Source of the DNA: Nemertoderma westbladi
Lineage: Eukaryota > Xenacoelomorpha > Nemertodermatida > Nemertodermatidae
Assembly (NCBI GenBank): GCA_032718475.1
Contig: JAUCBJ010004899.1
Location: 1 to 64,000, forward strand
Reading direction: 5' to 3'
Length of the DNA: 64,000 nucleotides
The stretch's first letter is position 1, and each line of letters starts with the position of its first letter. Under the pieces are notes generated by a model, which had not been told where the DNA came from, did no database searches, and worked only from the letters and a program-made list of their open reading frames with translations. Position numbers and translations under genes: made by a program. Below, piece after piece: positions 1-11,718 of this stretch.

Positions 1-1005
1 GGTGGCGAATTAATTATTCATGCAATAATACTTTTATTAGGTATTAATGTATACAATCTCCACCATGACCCCCACTGCAGCACTGCAGGCAGAGCCAAAA
101 CATCGATAGAAGAACCTTCTTATTGTACAGTAAATTTGATTAGAAATAGAATGGAGTAGACGACTCGGAAATTTTTTTTCGAGTTTTCGTTGGTTTCATG
201 TGAAAGAGCATGTGAAAAAACCGCAGAGAGCAATTTTACTTAAAAAAAATAACATTTTGGCCGAGTTATAGCGATTTTAAAACGCAAAATTAGCAACATC
301 GAAAAATCAGGCCGTTTCAGAAAACTGCACGAGTGACGTCACTAGTGCAGCAGTAAATGTTCATTGGTTACTATACAATATAAATCTCTTAGTAACTAAA
401 ATAAATAATGTAGCTAATATTTATTTGGTGTGTTTTTGTGTTGTGTTAAGAATACATTATTTGATATCTTTATGGCGGAAATTGATTCATAACAAGTTAA
501 TTATTCCAGAATAATATTTATTTATCCCAAACTATACAGTTGTTAGCTATAAAAATAAAATATATTTGTAGCTAAAACTGCCAGGTGGTAGAAATCCAGT
601 AGCTTATTGATGTTTCATTAAGCTTCAAAACTTAGATTACTTTGGATTAGATTGTGGATTCGCACTTTTTCAATTGCAATTATTTTTATACAAGTTAAAT
701 TATTGAATTCCAAATAGCATTGATAGTTAGTCCATGTGGAAAGGTTAATAAGGCGTATGGCGGGAATACAAGATGTTGGAACCCCATTCAGTGATTCCTT
801 TCAAGACAATCCCTGTAATTGATGACGTAGTAAAAATATCTTCAGCTGCCATCCCAATCCATCAAAACAATCAGCATTAATCAGAATTTAGTTGAACTAT
901 AACTATAATTTACATTTTTTAATTATCTATTTTTTCACAATTTTGGGAAATATATATTCCTTCCAGAAGCTACGACTACTTTTCAGTAAACTTTGCATGG
1001 ATATT
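1..1005. other. AT-rich non-coding DNA, presumed MRE11 intron
   Basis: No open frame or RNA gene can be supported here. The stretch lies downstream of the splice donor of the MRE11 first exon (minus strand), so it is probably intronic. It is AT-rich and contains homopolymer A and T runs but no clear tandem repeat. Confidence 0.5.
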
Positions 1006-1323
1006 TTATATATCAACTATTTTAACTTCACTGTTTATTTCAAAAGATGGATCTGCGACGCAAAATAAGGCCCATTGTTTATTGCAAAGAAGCATTTGAA
1101 GTTGGATTTGTGCCATGAATTTAGCACTCACGATATTCGATTGTGTAAGATAAGATTTTTGAATGGCATGTTTTGATGTTGGACATTTTACTTCTACCAC
1201 ATGCGTTGGTTTAATGGCATCTGAAATGGCATCAAAAAATAAGATTTTGTGGTATTTTATAAAAACACTAGCTACATTATTAAAACAGTACAAACCATTG
1301 AAAACACTAGCTACCACAAACAT
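1006..1323 (-). pseudogene. YqaJ-like nuclease domain fragment
   Basis: A 105-residue frame from an ATG at 1323. Its middle reads VEVKCP (about residues 44-49), the E-x-K core of YqaJ-type PD-(D/E)XK nucleases. About 20 residues later comes a QIQLQMLLCNKQWALF stretch resembling the family's Q-x-Q-x-Q-M segment and following strand. YqaJ domains occur in phage recombination exonucleases and in many expanded, transposon-associated gene families of marine invertebrates. The part that should carry the upstream acidic residues is degenerate, and a VASVF word occurs twice near the start. The frame is much shorter than a whole domain (about 150-200 residues) and lies inside the presumed MRE11 intron 1. 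I read it as a mobile-element relic rather than a working gene. The family call rests on motif resemblance only. Confidence 0.45.
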
Positions 1324-1626
1324 TTGTTTTCATTTTCTTTAAAAAAAATTTTTTCACATGTAACTCGGCAAAATATGTCAAGAACATAAATCAATAGCCC
1401 AAAACATTATGTTTTGGTATTTTTTTGGTACTTTGATATTTTTGGATGACAAACCAAAAACAGCTATGATGAAAGGCAGAGTAATGGTGACACGGGCAAC
1501 ACTAGTACCAGTAACACTTTACAGTGAACTTACAAAAAAAACTAAATAATTTCCATCTAGTGCTAATCTACCCATCCCGCATTGTTCGCTGTAAAAACAA
1601 TTAAAAAATAGATTAATGAAACGCCT

Positions 1627-1682
1627 GACAGTGGTATTAGTATGGCCTGTGACCCCACTTTTTGATGAAAAAAACTAACTAG
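1627..1682. repeat. Merlin left TSD and terminal inverted repeat
   Basis: The direct repeat GACAGT (1627-1632) is followed by the 50-bp left TIR (1633-1682). The TIR includes the shared block CCCACTTTTTGATGAAAAAA. Confidence 0.8.
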
Positions 1683-3386
1683 ATAGTCTATTTAGATAGA
1701 GTCTAACTAAACTGAAAAAAACTAACTAGATAGAACGTTCTATTGCGATGTTCCAGAATGTTATTTGACAGTTGCCATGGTTACCATTTTGGAGAAAAAA
1801 AGGCGTTATAAGAATGTTAGTTTTGAAAATTTATGTACAATAAAATTGCTTAATTTTGAGTGTAAAAACCATATTCCATATTCTAATATATTCCATATAT
1901 TTGTATATTCCATTTCTGGAACATTATATTCAGTCAAACCTTCAATAACAACGACGTCAAATGTTACTGTTTTTTTCATAGCTATATCTATAATACTGCA
2001 TTTTGAACAAAAAATATTTCAAGTTTAATAGTTATTAACTGTGTTGTCTGGTCATGGATAGGAAAGATGACGCCATCAGGCACGATTATAGGAGGCCAAA
2101 CTGTCACGATCCAAATATAGAGGAATTGGTTTCATATTTAAAAACGGAGGATGATGCTATTAATTACGCTCAACGACAAGGGATGTTACCTTCTAATGAT
2201 GCAATATCAGTTTGTAAAGTAGAGAATTGCGGGTTTCCTGCAAAAGTGACCCGAAGGCTACGGTATGGATATTCACGATTAGAGTGGCGTTGTACAGGCC
2301 CTAAAAGGCATCGAAGTTCATGTAGGGAGGGGACATGATTTTCAGCTAGTACGAATCTTCTTATCAAGCAGATATTTTACTTGATGTATTGCTTCGTCAT
2401 GAAATTGACAATGTCTGCGACGCACTGTTTCCTAGGAGGGATAGTAGGTTATATGAATAACGCTACAATGGTTGATTGGCATAACTTTTTGCGAGAGCTG
2501 ATGCGGGTAGAGATGATGGCAGCTCCTCCAATGGGAGGACTAGGAGAAGAGGTGCAAATAGACGAATATCTATTCAGGGGAAGGAGAAAATACAATCGAG
2601 GGCGAAAGTTGTTGGGTGATCGAGTAAAGAACTCATCACGTAGGAATTACGGAAAGGCAGTAGAAGGACCGTGGATCTTTGGGTTGGTTAATAAGAAAGG
2701 GAATTCGACCGACGTACGATTATTTGAAGTGGAAAGGAGAGATCATGAGACATTGCGTCCTATTGTTGAAAGTCAGGTGAAAGGAGGTACACAAATAGTA
2801 TCTGATGAGTGGGGGGCGTACTGCGGAAGGAGGGTTGGAATCACTAATAAAAGATTCCCTTGGAGTTGCAAACACGGAAGTGGAACGTATTCGCACATCA
2901 GTGTAAAACACTGTACAAAGGGTAAAGGAAGATTCGTGAACCCTGTAAATGGCGCTCATACCCAGCGGATAGAAGGGATGTGGGGACATGCCAAGCTAGG
3001 CTTGATGAGGAACAAGAGAGAAACCAATACGAACCTGTTACAGAATCATCTCGCTGAATTTCGGTGGCGAAATTACAACAGGGAGGCCCCATTCAGCAAA
3101 CTGATAACACTAATAAACAAGAGCGAATTATAGAAATCTGTTTAATTCAGTTCAAAAACAAAAAACTAATCAATTTACATTGTTATATTCATTAAATAAC
3201 ATATTCGATTAACCTTCAATAAATCATTATTTACAACACTTGGTTACCATAGCAACACAAGAAAAATGTTCCAGAATGTAGAACTTGAGTGGGGCAAACA
3301 TAATACCAACATATGTAGCTAGTATATCATAAATTACTAGCTAGTTTTTTTCATCAAAAAGTGGGGTCACAGGCAATACTAATACC
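1633..3386 (+). mobile_element. Merlin-superfamily DNA transposon
   Basis: A 1.75-kb element bounded by inverted repeats at 1633-1682 and 3337-3386, which match over 50 bp with about two mismatches. Both ends start GGTATTAGTAT reading inward. The same six bases, GACAGT, abut both ends (1627-1632 and 3387-3392); Merlin elements usually make 8-9 bp duplications, so the repeat may have decayed at its edges. The interior encodes an IS1016/IS1595-like DDE transposase. It sits in the presumed first intron of MRE11, in the opposite orientation to that gene. The high TIR identity suggests fairly recent insertion. Confidence 0.85.
2054..3133 (+). pseudogene. Merlin transposase with one premature stop
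   Basis: The frame runs from about 2054 to the stop at 3131-3133 and is broken only by an in-frame TGA at 2336-2338; both halves are in the same frame. The N-terminal half has two Cys pairs (C-K-V-E-N-C and W-R-C), like the small zinc-binding region of Merlin/IS1595 proteins. The downstream half has the DDE core: Asp in QIDEYLF (codon 2561-2563), Asp in VSDEWGAY (2804-2806), and Glu in AHTQRIEGMW (2972-2974). It ends in a basic tail after FRWRNYNRE. The stop falls just after the conserved S-x-R-x-GT segment, so the upstream half would lack all catalytic residues. Without readthrough this copy is inactive. Intact relatives elsewhere in the genome would be expected. Confidence 0.85.
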
Positions 3387-3392
3387 GACAGT
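3337..3392. repeat. Merlin right terminal inverted repeat and TSD
   Basis: The right TIR (3337-3386) is the reverse complement of the left TIR apart from about two bases. It is followed directly by GACAGT (3387-3392). Confidence 0.8.
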
Positions 3393-3444
3393 ATTTAGCT
3401 AGCTATATTTGTGTTTAGCTACGATTGTATGAATAATTATATAC

Positions 3445-3702
3445 CTGACAGGGTTTGCTACCCAAGGAATACTTTCTGAGGAGTTCTACACACCGGTAGA
3501 TAGTCTGTCGGGACGGTTTATTCTCGTGGAAGAGATCGCCGCCCAGTAGAATGAAATCTACGTCCTTTTCCACTGCGACCTTTAGAGTTTCTTCGAAGCT
3601 AACAAAGGAGTCGTTAGCCCTTAAAGGATCCTTCTCCATATAGCCAAGGTGATTATCGGTGGTTACTAGAATTCTGAATGTATTCTCAGTTTCTTCTGCC
3701 AT
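3445..3702 (-). CDS. MRE11: MRE11 double-strand-break repair nuclease, first coding exon
   Basis: The exon starts at ATG 3702-3700 and encodes 86 residues. They match the N-terminus of MRE11, the Mn-dependent exo/endonuclease of the MRE11-RAD50-NBS1 complex that senses and resects DNA double-strand breaks in the nucleus. The calcineurin-like phosphodiesterase motifs are visible: D16-x-H18 in TTDNHLG and D56 in [13 protein letters not shown], which are metal ligands in the family. Similarity ends at K-P-C-Q, where CAG is followed by GTATAT, a good donor (GT at 3444-3443). The open frame beyond that point is intronic. No later MRE11 exon is recognisable between 1 and 3444, so intron 1 is at least 3.4 kb and the rest of the gene lies outside the window. 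The function is firm from the motifs; whether the locus is complete cannot be judged. Confidence 0.88.
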
Positions 3703-4865
3703 ATTCGATATTGGTTTGGTAGTTCAGTCTGTCAGTACTGCAGTAGCAGTAGTTACTTTGGCTTCCTCCGTTCTCTCTGTCTGTCTTTCTACTAGGGGCT
3801 ACTCCATTAGGCTACCTACACCGTTATGATATGGAATAGGATATCGTTACGAATCGACCAATACAGCAATACCTGGCAGCCTGGAGCTACTGCAGCAGGA
3901 GACAGTGAGAACTTGGCCTAACTTCAGTACAGCAGTACAGTATGCAGGTATGCAGTAAGTCAGTCCGTCAGTACAGCAGTTTATAGTTACTTTCAGCGGC
4001 TATTGAGGCATAGTGAGAAAATTTTAAATTTCCCCCGGTTACCGCTATAATTTCACATAAGTCACAACCAATGAACCAAGGGTGCGGTATAGAAACCACT
4101 CTAGCCAATTAGAGTTTGCAAAATCGGTGAACAAAAAAAGATTACAAAACTGGGCGCTCATGGCCACCATATTGGTGTGGTCTAGTACCGTACTGCCGTA
4201 CGATAAATTACAATTAGCTGATTAGATAATTAAATATCCACAACAATTTATTCGTAGTCAACTCAATGGAATCCAAATCCTCTTATCATCATCAGGATTT
4301 TTTGAGCTTTATATTATCATTGTACAAGATTATTAAAACATTAAAAAATTCATCTGGTGCGAATTGGTTAACTGCTGAATCGACTCACACCAAGTCCATG
4401 TGCCTTAAACGGATTAAATTTAAGGAAACGGTGGAAAGCAGGGATTTTTTTCTCAATATGTTAGTGAAATTTATAAATTAAAATAGTGATTTCTAAATTT
4501 TTTAAACTTGTTTAGAAATATTTCTAAAATTAAATATTGCAAACAATCGAATACTTGATCCTCTAAATCTGATTCATCTCCATCAGCTTCATTTGTACCA
4601 ACTTCTATAATATCGAATAAACTCACTCATTTCTCGTGGTATTGTTTATTTCGAAGTAGATCGACATCGACTGTGTTACAGTCTAAGAGTGTTTCATTGA
4701 CATTCCCATAATTTACAGTCTTATAAATTTGATACTTATTTTACTGTCCCAACACCCCAATCATGTGGAATATTCCTTCCCAATAAAAATGGCATTAATT
4801 TACCAAAGCTGCATTACATAGGGTAGTAGGTCTTTATTAGTTTAATGTTTCGATGATATTTAAGA
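3703..4865. other. MRE11 5' flank, no gene seen
   Basis: Upstream sequence of MRE11. It has many short GTCAGT/CAGTACTGCAG words and no supported coding frame. The 71-codon frame at 4266-4481 has no recognisable domain. Confidence 0.4.
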
Positions 4866-4874
4866 TTACGTAGG

Positions 4875-5275
4875 CCCGCGCGCGTCCACTGGTAACTCAT
4901 GAGTCGCTTTCAGATTTTGTCTGAGTCCGTCGATGTCAAAAGTAGGCATATAATCTCCCGTGCTCTACTGGTAAGTCATAAGTCTTTTCTTGAAAAATAT
5001 AAGAGTGCGCCGAAGATTTAATGGAACACCATAAATTGCTGTACAATATTTTCTAGCTTACTGCTACCCAAAGTAACCAATCACAAGCTTCTTGCCGGAT
5101 ATAACTCATGAGCCATGTGTCAAAAGATAGAACATGGGACATAATCAATTTCGACCCATGAGTCGTAATAAACGACTTATGACTTTACCAGTGGAAGCGC
5201 TCCCAATGAAACCAATGTGTTCCATTATTTATTTTGACTTATGACATATACGACATACGACTTACCAGTACAATA
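4875..5275. repeat. Degenerate inverted-repeat (MITE-like) region
   Basis: Imperfect inverted copies of CTGGTAAGTCATAAGTC (about 4969-4985) and GACTTATGACTTTACCAG (about 5175-5192) are present. Palindromic words such as ACTCATGAGT recur nearby (4895, 5106, 5157). A non-autonomous DNA element is the likely source, but its ends cannot be fixed. Confidence 0.4.
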
Positions 5276-5439
5276 CCGTATGGTTGAATAAAGTAGAAAA
5301 CAAAGCAATACAGGAAGTAATGCATGGCCTACTTTTAAAAATTAATCTTTGAAATTCGTCATTGGGCAAATTATTTTGGTTTTCTAAACAAATTAGAGAT
5401 TTTCTAAATTTTTCCTCGCCGTTTAGAAACTTTTCACAG

Positions 5440-5800
5440 CGGACATTTTGAACAAAATGGCGGAAAGACATTTCGCCCTCTAGCGGCAGACTTGTATCAC
5501 TACAGACAATTTTGACCTCTGGCGGCAGACTAGAAAACTGCAGACGGATCAGCCTCCTTTGTATGACACAGATAATAAATAGTCTACCGGTAGTACAAAT
5601 CTGTAAGTTTCAGCTTGAACGGAATAAAATAAAAAAGCCTACAAATTTACAACTCGACAGCTTTAAATCTAAGTTATTAGCATGTTAAAATGGTAACAAT
5701 AACGCAACAACTATTTGCCATTATTGACCCCCCCCCCCCCCCCCCCCCCCCCCCCATAGAAGTGTAAGTTTGCTAAGTCTCTGTCAACTTTACCGCTCCA
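5440..5800. repeat. Partial copy of the 315-bp array family
   Basis: Contains the phrases CCCTCTAGCGGCAGACT and AACTGCAGACGGATCAGCCT, followed by AACTCGACAGCTTTAAAT, an ACAACTATTTGCCATTATTGAC stretch and a C tract. The same order of phrases occurs in the tandem array at 40.6-41.78 kb and, more diverged, at 46.80-47.06 kb. Confidence 0.6.
5728..5755 (+). repeat. Poly(C) tract, 28 C
   Basis: An uninterrupted run of 28 C. In the related repeat at 41724-41735 the same position reads GACCCACCCCC, so the run has expanded from a short C-rich site. Confidence 0.9.
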
Positions 5801-6892
5801 AGGATGTTGTATTGTCTTTTATTTCATTGTCTATGTTAATTTTATATAGGGTACCATTTAATAAAAACCTGCTTGCGGTGCACATGCTAAACTGGACCTC
5901 TTTCTTCTACAGAAAATTTACGAGGTAATTTAAAATAACAATACAATGGATTCTGCATCAATTTCGATACATTGTATCAGATACCTCGTAATACTATAGC
6001 GCAGTGGATGTTACCCTAGAAATGGGTTATGGGGTCTGCACTGTTCAAGTATGGGCAGTTATTAGACTTAATAGAATATAAAAAAACAGTTATAATCCGT
6101 GGTAACTAATTCAATTTTTATTCTTATTGCTTAACAATGCAAAAAGGTGAAATAAAAAATACGCAGTAAATTATTAGATTATGAATTATCAATATAGAAT
6201 ATAGATTACATTAAAAAGTATTTATAGTTAAAGAAAAAATAACACAAGAAACCATTAATAATAGCTTTCTACGCACGCAGTTCACAACTAAAATAAATTA
6301 GATTGAATAAATAAATAACAGGTTTTCATTACAGATAGAGAAGAAATGTAAATTAGTTTATTAATAAAAAATATGTAATGTAAGTAGTTATTAAAATAAA
6401 AACATCAACCGCTTGTAAGTTAAGGGGGAATTTATAGCATTGCTCTAACAAAACGCTGTACAGATAGAATTTACTCATGAAATATAACTACAATAAACCA
6501 GTAGAGAAGTAGAGATTAGAAAAAATTATAATTACCACAAACAAACACTTAAAAAATATAACAACAGATAAAAAACACCTGGAATAATAATAAGTAGCCC
6601 GTAATGCTGATCTAGTTAGTGTTTAAATAAACACTCTATATGTGAAAAATCGATATATAATTGTTATACAAACTCAATTTAATTATCTGATTGGTTCATA
6701 TTTGTTACTCACCCAGAAACAAACCTATAAAATGGGCACCCAAATTATACTGCGAGCCGATTGTCACATAATATGACCTAAACACAAAAACCAGCAACAT
6801 AAAGAAAGATTAACGGTACCTAGCATCTACCATAAACACATTTTATTTACATTTTGTTAACAAAAATAACAATGTTCTTAAAGTTCATTTAT
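5801..6892. other. AT-rich intergenic DNA, nothing recognised
   Basis: Very AT-rich sequence without a supported frame, tandem array or RNA gene. Confidence 0.4.
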
Positions 6893-7768
6893 TAAATTAG
6901 ACAGCAGCTTATTTTTGGCCATAACTTCGCGAGTTTCGATCGCACGGAGTTGATTTTGGGCTCATTCTGTTCGGAATATAACGATTTTATTGTAATCCAG
7001 AATCCACTTATAATTTCATAATCTTTTTATTTTTTCTCATTAAAAACCGCTGCTAAAAAATACAACTTTTTCAAAATCATGTTTCAACATTCGAGATTTT
7101 GCACTCTAATTGAGAAATAATTACTGGTTTCAAAAATCTATGGGTTTAGCGTTTTTATTTTGCGGCATTGCATCCAAATCGTTGTTTATCTGTAATAATA
7201 AATTATCGGAATCGTGTAAATGTTAAATAAATGAATTTAGTTTTAACAATTTAGATATGGTGGAAAGTTTCCATAGCAACACGCACTATATTCTGCCTCT
7301 TAGGTTACATTATATGGGATGTTTAAACTAGATAAATTAGATAATAGATTCCGTCCAGATATTTTGTAATAATACATTTATTGTACTCATTATACTGTTT
7401 TACGTTCATCAATAATACAAAATTATTGCAATGCTGCGAAATATAAACCTGTAAACCCATATATTTCTGAAATCAGCAATTACTGATCCATTACAATGCG
7501 AAATGTCGAAACATAAATGTATGTTAAAATTTATGTTAATGCACAGTATGTTGTTTATGTATGTTAAAATTTATAAATTTATGTTGAAACAGAAATTGGA
7601 AAAAGTTGTATTTATTTCTAAGCGTTTTTGAATAAGAAATAACCAAATTACGAAATTGTAAGTGGATTAGAATAAAATCGTTATATTCCGAACAGAATGA
7701 GCCCAAAATCAGCTCCGTACGATCGAAACTCGCGAAGTTATGGCCAAAAATAAGCTGCTGCCTAATTA
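6893..7768. mobile_element. Long-TIR non-autonomous element (family A)
   Basis: The left arm (6893 to about 7110) and right arm (about 7550-7768) are inverted copies of about 215 bp. They share CAGCAGCTTATTTTTGGCCA, the following TAACTTCGCGAGTTTCGATC and the later GGGCTCATTCTGTTCGGAAT. The interior is non-coding. A third arm-like copy lies at 37.18-37.40 kb and resumes at 38.40 kb after an insertion. No transposase is present, so mobility would depend on a partner element. Confidence 0.7.
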
Positions 7769-8092
7769 ACAAAAAATTACTTTAGTTAATTGTCTATTAT
7801 GGCACCAGAATATAATGGCAATTTATACTCTTTAAAAAATGAATTTAGATTGGATAGAGTAATGGTAACATTACAATTTGACTTTATTCTGCTTTACAAC
7901 AATAATTTAAACACCTGTTAATAAAATAGGAAATTATACCGTCTAAAAGATTAAAAATAAATCAAAAACAGTTTCGCATCAAATTCAACATATTTCGAAA
8001 ATCTAACAATAAATTAAAACCTAATTATTATAGGAGAACTCAGTAGCGATCTGTTATATATGAAAGGATTGGTTGGGGTGGATTTTTATTAA

Positions 8093-11000
8093 TTAAGGTG
8101 GATGGGAACTTCTGTATCGGGAAGTCGGGCCGCTGGCGGATGAATATCGATCGTTGGAGGAACCGGGGACCCGATGGAATGAGGAACCCGACAGTCTGTC
8201 CTCCACGGACCTCCGGTGTACCTGCATACCCATGTTGTACCACGCGGACACTATTAGCTTCTCTTCGGACTCCCTGGCTACCTTCTGTCGCTCCCTCTCG
8301 GTCTCCAGCTGTTTGATACGCTGTTCCATCTCGCGATTAGCCGACCTGAGATTCTCTAGATCGCCAACTATCTGCGGGTTGTGTCGCGGATCCAACGTCT
8401 TTATAACGCTCCGCGCTTTCTCTAAGTACTTCCGGTATCGTTCTTCCATCACGCCTTTCTCGTGTTCGTTCTTGGCCAGCTGCTCATTGAGTCCGTCGAT
8501 ACTCGCATTAGCCGAGACAATCTTTTTATCCAAGGCGATCAGCGATTTGTTCTGCCGTTGGTTCTCCGTCTGCAACCAGTTGTTCCTCTCCTGTAGGTCG
8601 TTATGCCGCTTCTTCCATCGCTTCTCCAACTCGTCCACACTGCTCGTCGACTTCGCCGCGACTTTATAATCTTCGACTTCGGATTCCAGCCGGATTACCT
8701 TCTGGTTCGCCTCTCGCAGCTCCCCTTCCAGGTCCTCAACCCGCGCCCTCGCGTCGTCTGCGACGCATTGCAGCACCGCGACCTGTTCTCCCGTCCGATT
8801 GGCGAGTTGCGAACGCAGTGACTCGTTCTCGTGTTGGAGTTTAACGATCCGCTCCCGAACTTCCGACGGTATCAGCTCCAACATCGGCGACGCCGACATC
8901 GGCCGTCCCGACGTGTTGAGACGGTCGTAACTCGCGTCGTTACCGTCCAGATCCTCCACGATGTCTTTGAGGTCTTCGTTATCCTTCCTTAACTTATCAA
9001 CAATGTCGTTGAGATGCTTTATCTTCTCCTGAAAATCCAATACAAATACAACAATTTATTAATATGGGCGGAGACTTTTGGCCCCTGTGTAGTAAATAGT
9101 AAAATTAATAAAACCAACACTCAAATATATAATGAATAATCAGCAATGTAAGTGATGAGCTTCAGTCGCAGGTTATGTAAATGGACGACCGGCGTCATCC
9201 TATTGGTCGACGGGCCGAGGGATTTTCTGTTGGCTGGACTGGAAGACGATTCATAAAAGACGAGGACGTACGAGCCGATTGTGCGAGATTTATGGAGAGA
9301 GGCTGACCCTGAATAGCGACCCGTCGTGTCTCAAATAAATAACTTGTGTCTGTGAGTAAAGTATTAAGATGGTAGTCTAATGAAACAATTCTCGTCTCAG
9401 CGATTTAACATGTTAAATAGTCAATTAAGGGAAAGGAGCAGGTTACAATGACACGTTATTTTAACTAAAATAATAAATTACAGTTAATATTACCGGATAG
9501 CATCTTAAGTCTTTACAATACAGAGGATAATATAGCAGTAAATCCCACCCAGTATGTGTCATATATTATAAAAATGGGTATTCTGATGGCCCGCAATCAT
9601 CATGACTTTACCTATTGTATTGATTCGACATCTTCGTAAATAATTGGGAAGCAGAGTATCGCGATATATCAGAGAAATCAAAATATATAATATTAAATAC
9701 AAAATGATACATATATCTTCTACAATAATTACTGTAATTAAAAAAATAAAAATTGGAAAACTGATATGGCCTATCCTATACTATTTACTTGAGCGAACAA
9801 AGTAAAGGTTAATAAACCAGCATACCTGTAGTTTCTTTGCTTCGAACTCGCCTTTATCTATAGCTTTACTGTCCTCAAGTATCCGAGATTGGGCGTCCTG
9901 TAGTTGAACCTTGTAACTCTCGCATTGCGCCCGGTATACCTGGGCCCGACCTAACTCCTCTTCCAACTCCACATTGACACGGACGTACTCGGAATTCTTA
10001 TCCTCCAGCTGCCGCATCTGTGAGAAGTAGAAATAATTAAATACACGTTACTATTACCGATATTATATAATATAAATATTGATTGGTGTAATATGTGTTG
10101 AATATACTGCCTGGCTGACTGATAGTAGCAAAAGGCTACGTAAAAATATAGTGAGGGAGGGAATGGCCAAACTTCCATAGTTTATTAGTTGAAAGTGATA
10201 CTGTAATGATACTACTGCTAGATTTTGTTCCACTAAAATTGGGAGAAAACAGGTGAATTTGTGATCTATTGGCGTATTACTGTACTATACTTATAATATT
10301 TAATGGCGGACCTGTTTGCGGGTGTCCGCCATCTCAGACAGTTTCTTCTTGTACTGATCTATTTCCCGCTCGTATTTGGCCATCTTATCGCTGTTGTTCC
10401 GTAACACATCCAACTCGTCCTTAAACTCCTGACTGTGCTTGGCAAGGACCTCGAACTCTTCAACCTTGGCCTGTAGTTCCTTTATGGAGGTCTCGTAAGC
10501 TTCGTTCTTCATCAGTAAATCCTCCCGCGATGCCTCCACCCGGTAGTTCTCGGCTAGCAGTTGCTCCGCTTTGCTGTGGAGCTGCTGATACTGCCGAGTG
10601 TCCCCGGGGTAAACCGATTCCGCCCCGGAATCTTCACCCCTCAGTTTAAGATTCTCCAACTTCAGTTGGGATTTTTCCTCGTCTATAAGTTGCTTCAAGG
10701 ATTCGCTCTCGTGGAGTTTATTAATCAGCTGACGGTTCTCCAACGACAGGCGTTGCGAGTCCTCCAGAGAGCGTTTAAGACGGTAGTCCGACAAGGAATC
10801 GTCCGTCTTACTGTCCTCTCCCTCGTCAACTTCGAACTCCATGTCTATGAGATCCTGAATCGCGTTCATTACAACGTGCTGAACACGTTCGTCAAGGTGG
10901 AGTATCCGTTCGATGTAGTCCTGTTTGTAGTCGCAGTACATCGCGCACCCGAGGAATAGTTGCAGCAATCGGCCGCAATGCTTAATGTCGGATAATTCCG

Positions 11001-11334
11001 CAATCCGCTCAACGTCCGGGTACGGAAAGTCTGTCAACCCTTTATGGATGTAGAATGTGTAATAATCGCGCATACCCTGGACTATCCGTCGCAAATTACT
11101 AGCTTTCAATCGCCAATTAGACGTCTCCGGGGCCAGACTCGACTGCCACATATCGTCGAAAAAGTTTGAGTCTATTTTGTTGAGACAAAAACATAAAACC
11201 ATTCCGTCTGTAAGATCAGAGACTTCGATGCAGGAACTAGGTGGAGAGAAAGTTCGTATCCAAACAATGAGACATTCGCAAAGTTCTCTATCGTCAGCTG
11301 TTTCAACTTCTTGAAAATCTCCTCTGCTATCCAT
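8093..11334 (-). CDS. HOOK: HOOK-family microtubule/dynein adaptor (three exons)
   Basis: Exons on the minus strand: 11334-10312, 10017-9826 and 9028-8093. All junctions are phase 0 with CAG|GT donors and CAG acceptors. The spliced product is about 716 residues, close to animal HOOK1/3 (about 720). The N-terminal ~155 residues (LIVWIRTF ... GRLLQLFLGCAMYC) are the calponin-homology-like hook domain, which binds the dynein light intermediate chain. After it comes a long Glu/Lys/Leu-rich coiled coil used for dimerisation and dynein-dynactin activation. The C-terminal segment (EEKLIVSAWYNMGMQVHRR) is the conserved region before the cargo/FTS-AKTIP-binding tail. The predicted role is linking endosomal cargo to dynein in the cytoplasm. 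Two short introns (294 and 797 bp) contrast with about 20 in vertebrate HOOKs. Which vertebrate paralogue it resembles most cannot be decided by eye. Confidence 0.92.
9148..9418 (+). repeat. Possible LTR-like segment in HOOK intron 2
   Basis: It begins TGTAAGTGATGAGC and ends near TTTAACA. It has a TATA-like CATAAAAG (about 9255) and an AATAAA (about 9333), an arrangement like a short Gypsy-type solo LTR. No target-site duplication is visible, so the call is weak. Confidence 0.25.
9429..9482 (+). repeat. AGCAGGTTACA / ACCAAAACAATAAAC repeat (family B), single copy
   Basis: One diverged copy of a short dispersed unit: GGGAAAGGAGCAGGTTACA followed by TTTTAACTAAAATAATAAA. Other copies are near 15940, 19.86-20.12, 26.52, 52.80, 60.39-60.88 and 61.12 kb. 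Confidence 0.65.
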
Positions 11335-11718
11335 CGTTTCAACAATTGTTGATTGGGTTTGCGTTTGGGTAGGCAGTGTAGTGCAGTAGAGTAGGGCAGT
11401 AGGAATACCGGTCAGCCGGTCTGCCGGTCCGATATGTGGATATGGTTATATCAGTAAGATCAGAAGATTAACATGTATATGTAACATCAATATAAAGATA
11501 CAGAGATAAACCTGTATAAACCTGTAAACAGACAGACTGACAGATAGATACAGTCAGACAGTACTGCAGTATAGGTAGGCCTATCACTGTATTAACAGCA
11601 GCTGTACTGTACAGCATGCAGTATTACAATATTACGGTATTCCAATACAAGACTGCAAGTCCAGGCCCACTACACAGCACTACTGCACTAGAAGCCTTGA
11701 TAAGTTCAAAGCAAGGCT
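11335..11718. other. HOOK 5' flank
   Basis: Immediate upstream region of HOOK. Repetitive GACAGAC/CAGTAC-type words are present; I could not place a core promoter. Confidence 0.3.

Noticed and set aside
3415-3444. Extra C-terminal residues VYNYSYNRS of the MRE11 exon frame
   Set aside because: They follow a consensus splice donor (CAG|GTATAT) at the point where MRE11 similarity ends, so they are intronic.
8154-8669. Plus-strand frame opposite HOOK exon 3
   Set aside because: Antisense shadow of coiled-coil coding sequence; no domain.
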